Of a stretch of DNA of 64,000 nt, positions 40,198-50,219 are shown one piece after another. The first letter of the stretch is position 1, and each line of letters opens with the position of its first letter. Under the pieces are notes generated by a model. It ran no database searches, had not been told where the DNA came from, and saw only the letters and a list, made by a program, of their open reading frames with translations. The position numbers and the translations under genes were made by a program. Source of the DNA: Trichomonas vaginalis G3 (Eukaryota; Parabasalia; Trichomonadida; Trichomonadidae); contig NC_067203.1 in the NCBI RefSeq assembly GCF_026262505.1, positions 20,007,411-20,071,410 on the forward strand, written 5' to 3'.

Positions 40198-41043
40198 TTA
40201 CTTCCACTGGATACTCAAAATTTCCTGAACATCATTGATTCTCTCGTTGGTCTTATCGAGAATGCCCATGAAATCATCAATATGACGTCTAGAATCTGCA
40301 AGTGTCTTAAGGCTACTGGGATTCAAGTCTGCTTGAGCAATAGCCTTATGGACCTTTCTGCAAAGCTCTCTATCGTAGTTTGTAGTGCTAATACGGTCGT
40401 TTGTTGTCTTAAGGAGAAGGCGCAATTCGTTGATGGCAGCTTGGAGTGAGCCGTGTGATGTTGCATCGGCAACACGAGATAATGAAAGCTGCTCTGGAAT
40501 ATTAGCTTCAATATTGTATTGGATTGGAAGAGAAACAAGGTGGAGTTCTGAGTTCTTGTTAACTGAAAATACATCTATTTTTGGTGGGACATATGGACGC
40601 ATCCAAACATGGATACCGCTAGATCCTTCAGCAATGATACTTGGGAACTCGATATTTTGTTCTGAGTATGAATACCAGCCAAGAATCTTTTCGTTTGGAT
40701 ATAACATGTGGTGTTGTTGATATGAAAGAGAAGCAATATCTGTTTCATTTTCCTGTCCTGGTTTTAATGGGACAACATCACGAATAATAGCTTCGCGGTT
40801 GAGAATTTCGCCTAAAAGAAGGCCGACGCAATAATTAACTTCTGGTCCACGGCGTAAGTACATATCAGCGATTTTGAAAATAACGAGAGGGTGAATTTGT
40901 GCTATATTGACTGATGGATCTGAAATAGACTTATCATTATAAATGATATTTCCTTCCTGATTGTCCATTTTTTTGTTGGGCCAAGTACTTTTTTTCGGAC
41001 CCTGAAATATTTTTTTGGACCCAAAAATAAAAGAAATCATCAT
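40198..41043 (-). CDS. MPN-domain protein, probable translation initiation factor eIF3 subunit F
   Basis: The core matches MPN proteins lacking the metal site: IHPLVIFKIADMYLRRGPEV, VGLLLGEILNREAIIRDVVP, and NEKILGWYSYSEQNIEFPSI. The JAMM metal ligands are absent, as in eIF3f, eIF3h and proteasome Rpn8. GIHVWMRPYVPP followed by the C-terminal helical region (LDKTNERINDVQEIL) fits eIF3f better than Rpn8. It would act in the cytoplasmic eIF3 complex. The frame opens at 41043, but the ATG at 40968 (MDNQEGNIIYND) is at least as likely a start because the first 25 residues look unlike the family. Rpn8 is the alternative. Confidence 0.6.
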   Translation of the reverse strand: MMISFIFGSKKIFQGPKKSTWPNKKMDNQEGNIIYNDKSISDPSVNIAQIHPLVIFKIADMYLRRGPEVNYCVGLLLGEILNREAIIRDVVPLKPGQENETDIASLSYQQHHMLYPNEKILGWYSYSEQNIEFPSIIAEGSSGIHVWMRPYVPPKIDVFSVNKNSELHLVSLPIQYNIEANIPEQLSLSRVADATSHGSLQAAINELRLLLKTTNDRISTTNYDRELCRKVHKAIAQADLNPSSLKTLADSRRHIDDFMGILDKTNERINDVQEILSIQWK

Positions 41044-41476
41044 TAAGATGTCTTTTGATTAATCATTTGAATTCGTGTCCAGTAAGTTGTTTAAATATCA
41101 AATAAAAAATATAGCTCTTTAAAATTTTCTATTTTTTGTGGAGACAAAATAATTTTGAAAACTTTACAAAAATATGTTTACTATGGTGACCTAATTCATA
41201 TTTCCATCAAAAGTTAATGCAGTGATTAATTACCTCACTAGAATAACCTAGTAAATATTGTTTCTCTTTTCAATTCTCTACAAATGCGACATGAAAATAT
41301 AAAATCATTATCATTTTGGCGTCTATTTTGTGTTTGAATGATTTCAAATGCATAATATCTGAAGATAATAAACTGATATTAATTTTAAACAGAAAATTAG
41401 AAAAAAAATCTCAAAAATTCTTAATTACTTTGTTTTAAATAATTACAATGTTTACAATGGATTCAATCCAATCATT
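41044..41476. other. Intergenic region
   Basis: These 433 AT-rich bases contain no supported feature. Confidence 0.6.
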
Positions 41477-42079
41477 TTATACATGAATTCTATCAAGAAG
41501 GAATTCTTTAAGACGATCTGGATTTGGAAGTCCTGAAGTTTCGTCCTTGCTAACTTCGCTTGTTTGAGACTCGAAATCTTCTGTAATAGTAATAAGAGTC
41601 TTCATTAGCATATCTGAAAATTGATAGGCCATTTCTTTCATTTCTCTCTTTTGGTTTTCAATAACTGAATCCTTTTCAAAAAGAACCTTTTCTTTTTCAG
41701 CCTTTAAATCTTCAAGTTCTTTTGTTGCATCAGCTAATTCTTGTTTTAATTTTGAGATACGATCGTTTAAATGAGACATTCTCTGCTCATATTCACGCTG
41801 AGCATTTTGATGAATTGTAGAAAGCTTGGCAATGTTAACAGTTGATTTCTTGACTGATTGATTAATTTCTTCTTTGCGTTTTTCATATTCTTCCTTGTTT
41901 GATTGCTCGGATACTTGGGCATTTCCAATAAATGTTCCTAAATTACGTAAATCATTATCAATTACAGCAGTTTTTGCGGCTTCTTCTTTCTTAAGCTGAT
42001 TGATTTCTGCTTTTGTAAGTGGAGTTGCCGGGCCACCAGCTGGTTTTGTTTGCTTTCCAGTAGTATTATTACCTTTCAT
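41477..42079 (-). CDS. Small coiled-coil protein, candidate dynein regulatory complex subunit 12
   Basis: A Gly/Pro/Lys-rich N-terminus (about 20 residues) is followed by an almost continuous coiled coil from about residue 25 to 160 (RISKLKQELADATKELEDLK). It then has EKDSVIENQKREMKEMAYQF and a short C-terminal tail ending LPNPDRLKEFLL. Length and the order of basic N-terminus, coiled coil and DSVIENQ-like segment resemble CCDC153/DRC12, a component of the nexin-dynein link of motile flagella. The resemblance is by eye and moderate; another flagellar or cytoskeletal coiled-coil protein is possible. An initiator-like TCACTT lies 25 bases upstream. Confidence 0.5.
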   Translation of the reverse strand: MKGNNTTGKQTKPAGGPATPLTKAEINQLKKEEAAKTAVIDNDLRNLGTFIGNAQVSEQSNKEEYEKRKEEINQSVKKSTVNIAKLSTIHQNAQREYEQRMSHLNDRISKLKQELADATKELEDLKAEKEKVLFEKDSVIENQKREMKEMAYQFSDMLMKTLITITEDFESQTSEVSKDETSGLPNPDRLKEFLLDRIHV

Positions 42080-42103
42080 AATGAATTAACTAACGTATTG
42101 CAA

Positions 42104-42109
42104 AAGTGA
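42104..42109 (-). promoter_or_regulatory. Initiator (Inr) of the coiled-coil gene
   Basis: TCACTT on the minus strand matches TCA-Y-W-Y and lies about 25 bases before the ATG at 42079. Confidence 0.4.
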
Positions 42110-42424
42110 CAAAATCTCTCCTATTTGATGGCATTATGATTTCATGAAGATCGTGTAAATTTAAATGAAATGAGCTGAGTACTAGCTATACAAGAGGCTT
42201 TTTTCGATTTTTGAGATTAATTGACATATAAGAAACTAATTATGACGATATTGAATACTAACAAGCATATAATATGTTTCTGATTGGAGAAATTTTTCAT
42301 ATGAATGCAATTGCAAGCTATATTTTATCGAATATGAAAATTCAATATTTATTCATTTCACATATTTCATAGCTCTTGTGATTGAAGTCCTAGTTTTATA
42401 AATTCTTAGCATTCACTCCAAAAT

Positions 42425-42430
42425 TCATTT
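42425..42430 (+). promoter_or_regulatory. Initiator (Inr) of the gene at 42439
   Basis: TCATTT lies eight bases before the ATG. A second match, TCACTC, lies about 26 bases upstream. Confidence 0.45.
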
Positions 42431-42438
42431 TTCATTAA

Positions 42439-43800
42439 ATGTTTTTTGATTATCCTTACTTATTAGCCAAAACCCCAGAATCATTGTTTTTAGGGAAATT
42501 TGACGATGAATCAAGTACAGAATTAGAGTTAAAGGAACTATCTCTCAAACCAGCAAAGCAAAACGTAATAGCTTTTTTTAAATTAACATTTAATGAACAA
42601 TACTTTGTTATTATTGCAGACTATAAGCTAAAAATATGGAAAGAAGGCAATCCATCTTGCAAAAACATTCCAGAATTTGAATTCGATAAAGTTTTAAGAA
42701 TTTACAGGGATCCATTATATACTAATAGATTTTTCATCATTAATGGCAATCATTCGTTGATAATGATTCATTTTACAGCACCAGACAAGTTAATTCAAAA
42801 AATAATATTTCAAGATAATATAAAAAGACTATTTTTAACAAATAAATCATTAACATGCCAATTGTTGAATCCACCTTACATATATACAGCCTCAGAACGA
42901 AGTGATATTGTAATTTCGGAACAAAAGCAGTTCAGACTACAGCCATATGTCAACACCAAATATACAACGATATATGACAACCTTGCATACATTAGTGACG
43001 AGAATAGTTATGTTCACATTCAAAAAATTGAAAATTCCGAGTTTGCAAACGAAATTACTTGTTTCAAAGGTCATATATGGGATTCACAATATCCCATAAT
43101 TGAACTCCCCAACAACAAACTAGATATTTTTGAAAATATTATTGATTTAAGTGAATTCTTAAAAAATCATCCTCGAAAAACTATCAAATCATTCTCTGTT
43201 TCATCAGGATATCTCTGTATCTTGTGTGAATCCAATCACGCGTATTTAATTAAATTACCGGAATTAAGTATAGAATCAACTGTTGAAAGATTAGACTTTA
43301 CAAGCAAAATAGTACCATTTAAAGAAGTGGCTATTGATTTAGTCAAAAAAGCTGACAATTTATTGAATTCAATCAAAAATTTTATATCAAAGACAAAAGA
43401 AATAAATCAATGCATAAATAAGGGTGCTAACAGTTCGGATCCAATAAATTACGAAAGTATCTTTGAAGCAGCACTTTCTAGGTCTGGATATCTTTTATCT
43501 TCAACTTGTGACAATGGATTTCTTAAATCTGGTATTTCTTCTGGATCCATTCCAGAACCATTGCTTCTCAGAATGGGAACTGCTCTTGTTGAAGTTTCGA
43601 GTGAAAAATGCAGTGGAGCAGCTGTTCATGCAGCAAGAATTTTCTTATCACTGGATAAAAACTCTCCTTTGGTTTGTTTTGTTATGAAAGAACAAAAAGA
43701 AAGACTTCTTGAGCTGATTAATTTCAAACTTATCAAGGCAGAAGGGAATTATCTGAATGCTTTGAACCTTCTGAAGAAATCTATAAGTGCATTTGACTAA
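42439..43800 (+). CDS. Unknown protein with possible propeller N-terminus (453 aa)
   Basis: No family is recognised. The first about 280 residues look like repeated beta strands with WD-like ends (YFVIIADYKLKIWKEG, about residues 55-70; ENSYVHIQKIENSE, about 192-205). The last 160 residues are helical (EAALSRSGYLLSSTCDNGFL and MGTALVEVSSEKCSGAAVHA). This propeller-then-helix layout is common in nucleoporins and vesicle-coat proteins, but nothing specific supports either. An initiator lies just upstream. No signal peptide or membrane helix is seen. Confidence 0.6.
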   Translation: MFFDYPYLLAKTPESLFLGKFDDESSTELELKELSLKPAKQNVIAFFKLTFNEQYFVIIADYKLKIWKEGNPSCKNIPEFEFDKVLRIYRDPLYTNRFFIINGNHSLIMIHFTAPDKLIQKIIFQDNIKRLFLTNKSLTCQLLNPPYIYTASERSDIVISEQKQFRLQPYVNTKYTTIYDNLAYISDENSYVHIQKIENSEFANEITCFKGHIWDSQYPIIELPNNKLDIFENIIDLSEFLKNHPRKTIKSFSVSSGYLCILCESNHAYLIKLPELSIESTVERLDFTSKIVPFKEVAIDLVKKADNLLNSIKNFISKTKEINQCINKGANSSDPINYESIFEAALSRSGYLLSSTCDNGFLKSGISSGSIPEPLLLRMGTALVEVSSEKCSGAAVHAARIFLSLDKNSPLVCFVMKEQKERLLELINFKLIKAEGNYLNALNLLKKSISAFD

Positions 43801-44195
43801 GACTAAAAATTGATGTTTGTATTGTTTTTTTATAATATATCTCGAACACTTTTAAAAATTGTGTATACAATGTCTCAAATTCTTCTTAGTAAGCACCCAA
43901 ACTAAGAGTTTTAGCTTCACATCTAGAAAATTTGAAATTTTATTTTGACTCAAATGCTTGGTGAAAGTTCAATGTATATTACACAAAAACCCTTTAGTGA
44001 AAATATAACTAATGTTGTATCGTCAGTGATTTCGTTTCAATAAAGATTTCCAAATATTGCAAAAATGTTAGGAAAACGAAAATTCTTCAGGTTCAATCTG
44101 ATTTATTCCTGTTTTTATATCATGATATATCAAAACCTGTAAGATTTTATATAAATGATGAATTTTCTTAGTGTCACTTTTCTCAAATAATTAAA
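43801..44195. other. Intergenic region
   Basis: These 395 bases are AT-rich. The only supported site is the ADA2 initiator near the end. Confidence 0.6.
44174..44179 (+). promoter_or_regulatory. Initiator (Inr) of ADA2
   Basis: TCACTT matches TCA-Y-W-Y and lies 16 bases before the ATG at 44196. Confidence 0.5.
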
Positions 44196-45455
44196 ATGAG
44201 TGAAGAAAATGAAAAGGAGCTAATAAGGCCTCCGCCAAAGACAATAGTGCATAGATGCACAACTTGCTTCAGAGAGCTTGAAAATGAACATTTTGCTCTC
44301 TGCATTAAATGCAAAGGCTTCATTCAGTGTTTACCATGCTTGAGTGAAGGAATTGAGAAAGGATCACATATCAGGGAGCATCCTTTCATCATTGTTCCAC
44401 CTACTTTATCTTCATTGTTCAGAACAGATTGGAGTGCTGAGGAAGAAGCACTGTTTCTTGACGCCATTCAAAACTGTGGCTTAGGAAATTATCAAGATAT
44501 GGAAAATTTACTTAAATTTAAATCAGCGCGTGAATATGAATCACATTATATTTCGACTTACTCATGTTCGCCATTTGCTCCGCGACCAGAACAGGAAATT
44601 CTTGGTCCCGACGAACCAACCCCAGAGCCAGACTTTGATACCGCTCCCGTTCCATCAAATCCTGCTGATAACCATGAAGATAACTTAAGATTAATAGGAA
44701 AAGAAAAACCAGATACACCAGGAGAGATCGCTGGTTTCATGCCACGTAGAGTAGAATATGACTGCGAATACAGAGATTCGGCTGAACTACTTATTTGCGA
44801 TTTAACGATAGATGAGAACACGACACCAACAGATTTCCAAGAAATGCTTAATAAATTACACGCTTACGATTCAGTTGTCGAAGAGCGTGAAAAAAGAATC
44901 AAAATTGCCATCGATTTTGGCCTAAACAAGAAAGAATACAGACCACAAATAGGCCCAAGTGATGAAGATCAAGAGGCCGCAGCTAAATTACTTCCGCTCG
45001 CTCCTTACATCGGAAAACAGAATGTTGAAGAATTACTTAAAATGATTAGTGACAAAATCAAATTCAATTCACTTATTAATACGCGTAATAAATGGCAGGC
45101 TCAAGGTGTACGTTCTCTTCAAGAAGGAAACCTGTTATACGAGCTTGAAAGATTAATTCAAAATGGAAAACTTCCTTCATCGGCTATAGACAAATGGAAT
45201 GAAAGAATAGAAGAGTTTAAGAAGAATATTGATCCATCAGATACTCCTTTACTTGATAAAGTTGAAGCAGATCTTTGTAGAAAAGAGAAAATACCTAATC
45301 CCCTTTATTTGTCATTAAAAGATTTAGTTATTAGAGAGTTCGCAATCAGGGGATCTTTGTCTAGAAATGAATGTTGCGAACTCGACCCAAAGAACTCTGA
45401 TTTCTTGGGTCAAATGTATGACTTGTATATTGATATTGGCTGGATTTGTGAATAA
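44196..45455 (+). CDS. ADA2: Transcriptional adaptor ADA2 (419 aa)
   Basis: ADA2 links the Gcn5 histone acetyltransferase to SAGA-type complexes in the nucleus. Domains are in the family order. A ZZ zinc finger comes first (HRCTTCFRELENEHFALCIK then C-x-G-F-I-Q-C, about residues 18-55). A SANT domain follows (TDWSAEEEALFLDAIQNCGL through KSAREYESHY, about 74-118), and a C-terminal SWIRM domain ends the protein (LKDLVIREFAIRGSLSRNEC, about 375-395, through YDLYIDIGWI). The length fits ADA2. The frame is whole and has an initiator upstream. Confidence 0.9.
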   Translation: MSEENEKELIRPPPKTIVHRCTTCFRELENEHFALCIKCKGFIQCLPCLSEGIEKGSHIREHPFIIVPPTLSSLFRTDWSAEEEALFLDAIQNCGLGNYQDMENLLKFKSAREYESHYISTYSCSPFAPRPEQEILGPDEPTPEPDFDTAPVPSNPADNHEDNLRLIGKEKPDTPGEIAGFMPRRVEYDCEYRDSAELLICDLTIDENTTPTDFQEMLNKLHAYDSVVEEREKRIKIAIDFGLNKKEYRPQIGPSDEDQEAAAKLLPLAPYIGKQNVEELLKMISDKIKFNSLINTRNKWQAQGVRSLQEGNLLYELERLIQNGKLPSSAIDKWNERIEEFKKNIDPSDTPLLDKVEADLCRKEKIPNPLYLSLKDLVIREFAIRGSLSRNECCELDPKNSDFLGQMYDLYIDIGWICE

Positions 45456-45844
45456 ATTGTTATAAATTGTCATTGTAAAAATTACTACTCTATTTTATAA
45501 TATATTATTTAATAGGACGCTTACACTCATCTGAAACAATGGCCAATTCAAGCAATTAGGGTTCATTTTCACTGATTTAATGGAAATATGCAATGTAATT
45601 TGATAAAATCACTTTCCCAAAGGACACATTGAATTCTTTTCAACATTATCCACCCTAAGACATGCGGATCAATTAAAGAGAGTATGATATGCTAAAAATT
45701 AATTCTCAATTTGTCCCAGTTATTTTTCGAAAGTCAAAAATGTTACTAAAGTTGATTGTCACATAAAACAAAGGTGTTTATCTAAAAATCTTGATGATTC
45801 AAATTTGAGAAAGTTTGTTTGAATTATGCGGCCTTTCTTTTCTG
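45456..45844. other. Intergenic region
   Basis: It contains the upstream region of RPS6. No standard initiator was found near the ATG, although CCTTTCTTTTCT, a pyrimidine run, precedes it directly. Confidence 0.55.
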
Positions 45845-46495
45845 ATGAGAATTACTCTCGCATACCCAGAAAACGGTACACAAGTTGTTGTTGATATTGA
45901 TGATCCAGCTGCCCTCAACGCTCTCTACGAAAAGCGTGTCGGCCAAGATATCGAAGGCGAAAAGCTCGGTGGCCAATTCAAGGGCTATCTCTTCCGCATC
46001 GGTGGTGGCTTCGATAAGCAAGGCTTCCCAATGAAGCAGGGTGTTATCACACCACGCCGTATCCGCCTTCTCCTCAAGACAGGCGCATCCTGCTACCGCC
46101 CACGTAAGGATGGTGAGCGCAAGCGCAAGACAGTCCGTGGCTGCATCATTTCCGACGAAATCTCCGCCCTCCACTGCGTTGTTCTCCAGAAGGGTGAAAA
46201 GGAAATCGATGGTCTTACAACAACAGTCGTTCCACGCCGCTTCGGTCCAAAGCGTGCTTCTACACTCCGCGCCATGTTCGGCATTACAGATTCCAAGTTC
46301 GATGCTTCCAAGCTCGTTCTTAAGCGCGAAGTCAAACCAGGCAAATTCACATCTCCAAAGGTCCAGCGCCTTATCACAGCTCGCCGTGTTGCCCGCAAGA
46401 ACCGTATGCTCAAGGAACGTAAGGAAAAGCGTGAGGCCACAAAGAAGAAGGCTGAGCAATACCAGGCTCTCCTCAAGCAGCAGCAGAAGCAGTAA
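45845..46495 (+). CDS. RPS6: Ribosomal protein S6 (eS6)
   Basis: This is a small-subunit ribosomal protein. The ATG at 45845 (MRITLAYPENGTQVVVDIDD) is chosen over the in-frame ATG at 45815 because it matches the family N-terminus. Hallmarks are YEKRVGQDIEGEKLGGQFKG, GGGFDKQGFPMKQGV, LLLKTGASCYRPRKDGERKR, RGCIISDE and VVPRRFGPKRASTLR. The C-terminal basic helix (KNRMLKERKEKREATKKK) is shorter than in animals and lacks a long Ser-rich tail. Codons are strongly C-ending and GC-rich compared with neighbours, as expected for a highly expressed gene. Confidence 0.97.
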   Translation: MRITLAYPENGTQVVVDIDDPAALNALYEKRVGQDIEGEKLGGQFKGYLFRIGGGFDKQGFPMKQGVITPRRIRLLLKTGASCYRPRKDGERKRKTVRGCIISDEISALHCVVLQKGEKEIDGLTTTVVPRRFGPKRASTLRAMFGITDSKFDASKLVLKREVKPGKFTSPKVQRLITARRVARKNRMLKERKEKREATKKKAEQYQALLKQQQKQ

Positions 46496-46870
46496 AAAGT
46501 AAGTTGCTTGTTTGAAAATTTCTTATTATACATTTTTTATTTGAAACTTTCAATTAATATCTAATAATTTTTTTAGATTTTCATTTTTCTGTGATTTAAT
46601 CAAATTTGTTATCAATGTTGTGTTGGATCCTTCCGAATCGTATGTGATATGTTTAACTTTACAATATAGATTCGAAATTATCTGAATATGAAAAATAATC
46701 TTAACTAAATAGGTTCTGATGGTTGAAGGGTATGATTTCTCATCATGTAAATGTCAAATATTATAATAATTTTCATCAAATTTTGTATTTTCCTAATAAA
46801 AATCTCTAAAAAATTGTAAATATAAACATTTAACATAACAAAATATAGCATTATTAAAATAAAGATCAGA
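46496..46870. other. Intergenic region between convergent genes
   Basis: These 375 AT-rich bases hold nothing recognisable. Confidence 0.6.
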
Positions 46871-48373
46871 TTAATAAGCATTTTGACTGAAAGATGTGTT
46901 TTTAGCAGATTTCTCTGCTTTTCTACGAAGATTTTCAAGTCTTTCTCTAACATTAGCGACAACTTCATTTCTATATTCCATGTGTGAATCATTTAAGAAA
47001 GAAGAAGATTGAATAAAACTTGATTGCGCAGATGGCTGCGGCATTGGCATTGTCATTTCAGGATGTGCCTGCATAGGAAGATGGAGTATTCTTTCCGTCG
47101 CTCCAATCAATGTTGAGTTCAAATTAATCAATTCTCGAATCTTTTGATCGATTGAATCACTATATCCATCGAATATTATATCATTATCGTTATTGTTATA
47201 GTGTTGGAGTTCATCAACTAGAGATTCCAAGTCTCCAGAGATAACTTTTTCTTCATCATCAGTATCTTTAGTGAAAACAGATAAAGATTGCTCATGAAAT
47301 GCAACCTGTTGTTGTTTTAGACGCTGTACACGCTTTGCAAGATACTCTTGTTCAACGTCTTGTTGATAAGAATAAGTTTCTAAATCTGAAAGAAGTTTTT
47401 TCTGCTGTAGAACCTTTTCTTTACTTGCTTCTGTGCCATCAAAATACGTAGAGTTCTGTTGAAGCACTTCTTTCTTCAAATCCATTAATAATGGAGTACA
47501 TTTTGCAGAAAAGTCCTCAATTGTAGTATTTATTTGGTTATTTATTACAGAATATGGTTCTGTATTCTCTTTTTTGGTTTCTAAATGTGGAATTTGCTTG
47601 CTAATTTGAGCAAATTGTTCATTAATAATATTATTTAATTCTGTAAGAGAATCAGGTTGTGGTTGTGATGCTGATTCTTCTGTAACAATTCTTTTGATGT
47701 CCCCGTTTAAATCTGAAAGAAATGTCGAAATAATATTTTCATAAGAAGCTGCTTGATTGAGTTGGAATTTAAATTCGTCTAAGAATGAATGTGTCGCATC
47801 TTGTGACGCTCGCTCCAAATATGAAACTAAAGAATATTCGAAGGCTTCAATAGGAGACATTTGATTGTAGAGTTTAGAAGGAACTGGAGCAGGTGCGGGT
47901 GTAGTAGTTTGCCATTTCTGCTTGTTGTCAACTGGTTTTGGATCATTTACAGGTGAAATAGTAGTTTGTGGTTTCAATATTTCTTTCTTTTCTGAAATTA
48001 TTTGTTTTGGTTGAGTATCTTGTATTTTTACTTCTGGTTTGATCTCTGGTGCTTTAGCCGCTGGTTTTAAATTGGATGTTTTCTTTGAATCGTCTGAAAA
48101 TAGTAAGTCATCATTTCCAAACGGACTTGAAAGCGAATTTAACGAGTCTGCGACAGTATTTGTTTCCGTTCTTGGAGGTGCTGTGTCTATTGTAAATGGA
48201 TCTGAATCCGAATCTGATGGTATTACACATTTAATTGGTTTTCGATTAATTTTTTTCTTTTCTAAATCAGATTTTTTTGGTATAGCATCAAAATCTATAT
48301 CATCTGAGTCTATATTAAAAGCATCTATGTTTGAATCGTCCTCTGCAAGCATAGCAAGCAATTTTTCATCCAT
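46871..48373 (-). CDS. Acidic, low-complexity and coiled-coil protein of unknown function (500 aa)
   Basis: The first 60 residues are acidic (EDDSNIDAFNIDSDDIDFDA), followed by a disordered Pro/Lys/Thr-rich linker (about 60-175). From about residue 180 to 480 it is helical with coiled-coil stretches (KVLQQKKLLSDLETYSYQQD and VRERLENLRRKAEKSAK at the end). This layout, disordered N-terminus and long coiled coil, is frequent in basal-body, transition-fibre and centrosomal proteins, but I can name no family. No membrane helix or signal peptide is seen. Confidence 0.6.
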   Translation of the reverse strand: MDEKLLAMLAEDDSNIDAFNIDSDDIDFDAIPKKSDLEKKKINRKPIKCVIPSDSDSDPFTIDTAPPRTETNTVADSLNSLSSPFGNDDLLFSDDSKKTSNLKPAAKAPEIKPEVKIQDTQPKQIISEKKEILKPQTTISPVNDPKPVDNKQKWQTTTPAPAPVPSKLYNQMSPIEAFEYSLVSYLERASQDATHSFLDEFKFQLNQAASYENIISTFLSDLNGDIKRIVTEESASQPQPDSLTELNNIINEQFAQISKQIPHLETKKENTEPYSVINNQINTTIEDFSAKCTPLLMDLKKEVLQQNSTYFDGTEASKEKVLQQKKLLSDLETYSYQQDVEQEYLAKRVQRLKQQQVAFHEQSLSVFTKDTDDEEKVISGDLESLVDELQHYNNNDNDIIFDGYSDSIDQKIRELINLNSTLIGATERILHLPMQAHPEMTMPMPQPSAQSSFIQSSSFLNDSHMEYRNEVVANVRERLENLRRKAEKSAKNTSFSQNAY

Positions 48374-49048
48374 TTTTCTTTTCCGTCTAAAATTTTAAAC
48401 GCAAAATTTTTAATCGTCATGATATGACAATTCACACCACTAATTGTAAAATCTTTGTCATTCAAAGAAAATTAGAATGAATAGTTTTTATCATCAACCA
48501 AGGTTTCATATGTGTTGTATTTAGGTGTAAATATCACAGCATTTAGAAGTTTTCACTTATTTCAGAATCCTTATGAGATTCGCTAAATTTTATGATGAAA
48601 GTGTAAGTAAAAGAGTCATGAAATCACTGTATTCCTAAAATAAGACTCCACAATTGCTTTAGTAATAAAACAAAGCAAATATTTTAAAAAATATCAATTA
48701 TGTCGAATTTAAGACTTGAAATATAAAATATTTTAAAATAAAATGATACTATTATTGGCTTGAGCACAAAGTGAAATTAGAAGTTCACGTATTTCTCTTA
48801 AATTTTTCTTTTCTGAAATGCCAAGAGGTGTTTTATGGTTATTTGATTTTGCATTATATCTATTCCATGACATTGAAGTTGGTGATCAGCCTCGATATTG
48901 TTCTAGATACGCTTTTAATTTAATTTGAGATAATATTATCTTTAATAATTCTTTATTTATTATATTAATATATAAGATCAATTAATGTTCTTTTATAACA
49001 CCTTTCAAATGCTCTATAACAAATTTAGTACGCACTGCTGCATCATCT
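48374..49048. other. Intergenic region with an ankyrin-gene remnant
   Basis: Most of it is AT-rich without genes. It contains the decayed ankyrin tail at about 48740-48880. Confidence 0.55.
48740..48880 (-). pseudogene. Remnant of an ankyrin-gene 3' end
   Basis: The plus-strand stretch AAGTGAAATTAGAAGTTCAC with GTATTTCTCTTAAATTTTTC is a diverged copy of 51487-51530, the end of the ankyrin gene at 51457-53236. Similarity appears to start as far left as about 48640. Only the last one or two repeats remain. Confidence 0.6.
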
Positions 49049-50116
49049 TTATGAACGAGTATTGAAATAATCTGGGAATTTTCCATGAGGAGCAGGGCAA
49101 TATTGCTTAACATTTTCAATAAGATAGGAATGATGAACAACTAAAGCGTATTTTGATGCATTATAGTTCATTGTAAATGTTCCTAATCTTTCATTGCGAC
49201 GAGTCCAGTCTCTCGCGCAGTGTCGAACAAAAACATTATCTATTCCTTTTTGTGTAATAAATGGAATTTGATATTTCTCAAACATTCCTGTGAGAATAAA
49301 GTAATTGAATCCTCCTTGATCTGTGTACGAACCATCGGGAATAACAAATGATAAGTATAGCCAGTATGCATTTAGGAAAATCTCCGCTTTTCCTGCTGCG
49401 AAACCTGCGCAAATATAATAAAATTCATTATCTTTTTCAGTTAATTTATATCCATAACGCTTTATAAAATCTCTATTAAATGGACACTGTTTCAAAGTAT
49501 AATGTTCATCGTAGAGCAATAAAGAATCTTCTCTGAAGTCTTCTATGAATGGATCCCCTTGGAAAAAAGTATCAAAACCATCTGATTTAATTACACGATT
49601 CAATTTGTGAATATTAAGTCTAACTAGCTCAGTCATAAACATATATGCACTGTGATAATAATTAGTACCCCCAGAAAAAGGTAATTTGCCGACATTGATT
49701 AATGTTACTCCACAACTCAGTATTAAATTCCTTGTATCATTTGTCATGGCAGAATTTGCTTCATCGTCAATAAAAAAGACAGCTGATGCGTTAGTACCTG
49801 TGTGTCTAAATGTTCTAGCTAGGCTTGCTAGATTTTTACAATTTTTAAATGCATAAGAAATAAAAAGATCGTCTGGTGTACTATTTGGTTTGTATTTTAC
49901 AGGCTGAAAGTTGCAGGGAGGAAATGAAGCATTCATTTTGTATTGAAAATCAATATTATGGTTAATTCTTTGTTGGATATTCCACGGAAATTGGAAATAA
50001 AAGACTCTAATTTTGTATCTAGGATGTATCGTAAGAATTCCTTCCCTTGGAAGTGTAGTTCCTATCAGAAGCAGACATGTAAAAAGAAGTTCTACAACAT
50101 ATTCAAAGAATTTCAT
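49049..50116 (-). CDS. Glycosyltransferase-like membrane or secreted protein (355 aa)
   Basis: The N-terminus has a hydrophobic helix (VVELLFTCLLLIGTTL, about residues 6-21) that would be a signal anchor into the secretory pathway. The centre carries KSDGFDTFFQGDPF (about 195-208), much like the DxxD-x-FQ-x-DPF segment of GT-A-type glycosyltransferases. Later parts include CAGFAAGKAEIFLNAYWLYL, DGSYTDQGGFNYFI and a terminal VVHHSYLIENV, all consistent with this class. A Golgi or ER enzyme adding sugars to surface glycoconjugates is the likely role; donor and acceptor cannot be told. Confidence 0.6.
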   Translation of the reverse strand: MKFFEYVVELLFTCLLLIGTTLPREGILTIHPRYKIRVFYFQFPWNIQQRINHNIDFQYKMNASFPPCNFQPVKYKPNSTPDDLFISYAFKNCKNLASLARTFRHTGTNASAVFFIDDEANSAMTNDTRNLILSCGVTLINVGKLPFSGGTNYYHSAYMFMTELVRLNIHKLNRVIKSDGFDTFFQGDPFIEDFREDSLLLYDEHYTLKQCPFNRDFIKRYGYKLTEKDNEFYYICAGFAAGKAEIFLNAYWLYLSFVIPDGSYTDQGGFNYFILTGMFEKYQIPFITQKGIDNVFVRHCARDWTRRNERLGTFTMNYNASKYALVVHHSYLIENVKQYCPAPHGKFPDYFNTRS

Positions 50117-50219
50117 GAGTCAAGTCAGATTTTTTAAAAAAACTTATCAATACTCTGTTCTTTCATACATGAGTTATACATTCAATTTAAACAGTTTTTT
50201 CATAAATTATATTGAAGGA

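Larger units (their letters stand above)
42080..42438. other. Divergent intergenic region with initiators
   Basis: It separates divergent starts at 42079 and 42439. It holds the two initiator motifs listed separately; otherwise AT-rich. Confidence 0.55.

Noticed and set aside
45824-46502. Long frames overlapping RPS6 on the other strand and in another frame
   Set aside because: They are by-products of the strong codon bias of RPS6; none has family features, while RPS6 is certain.
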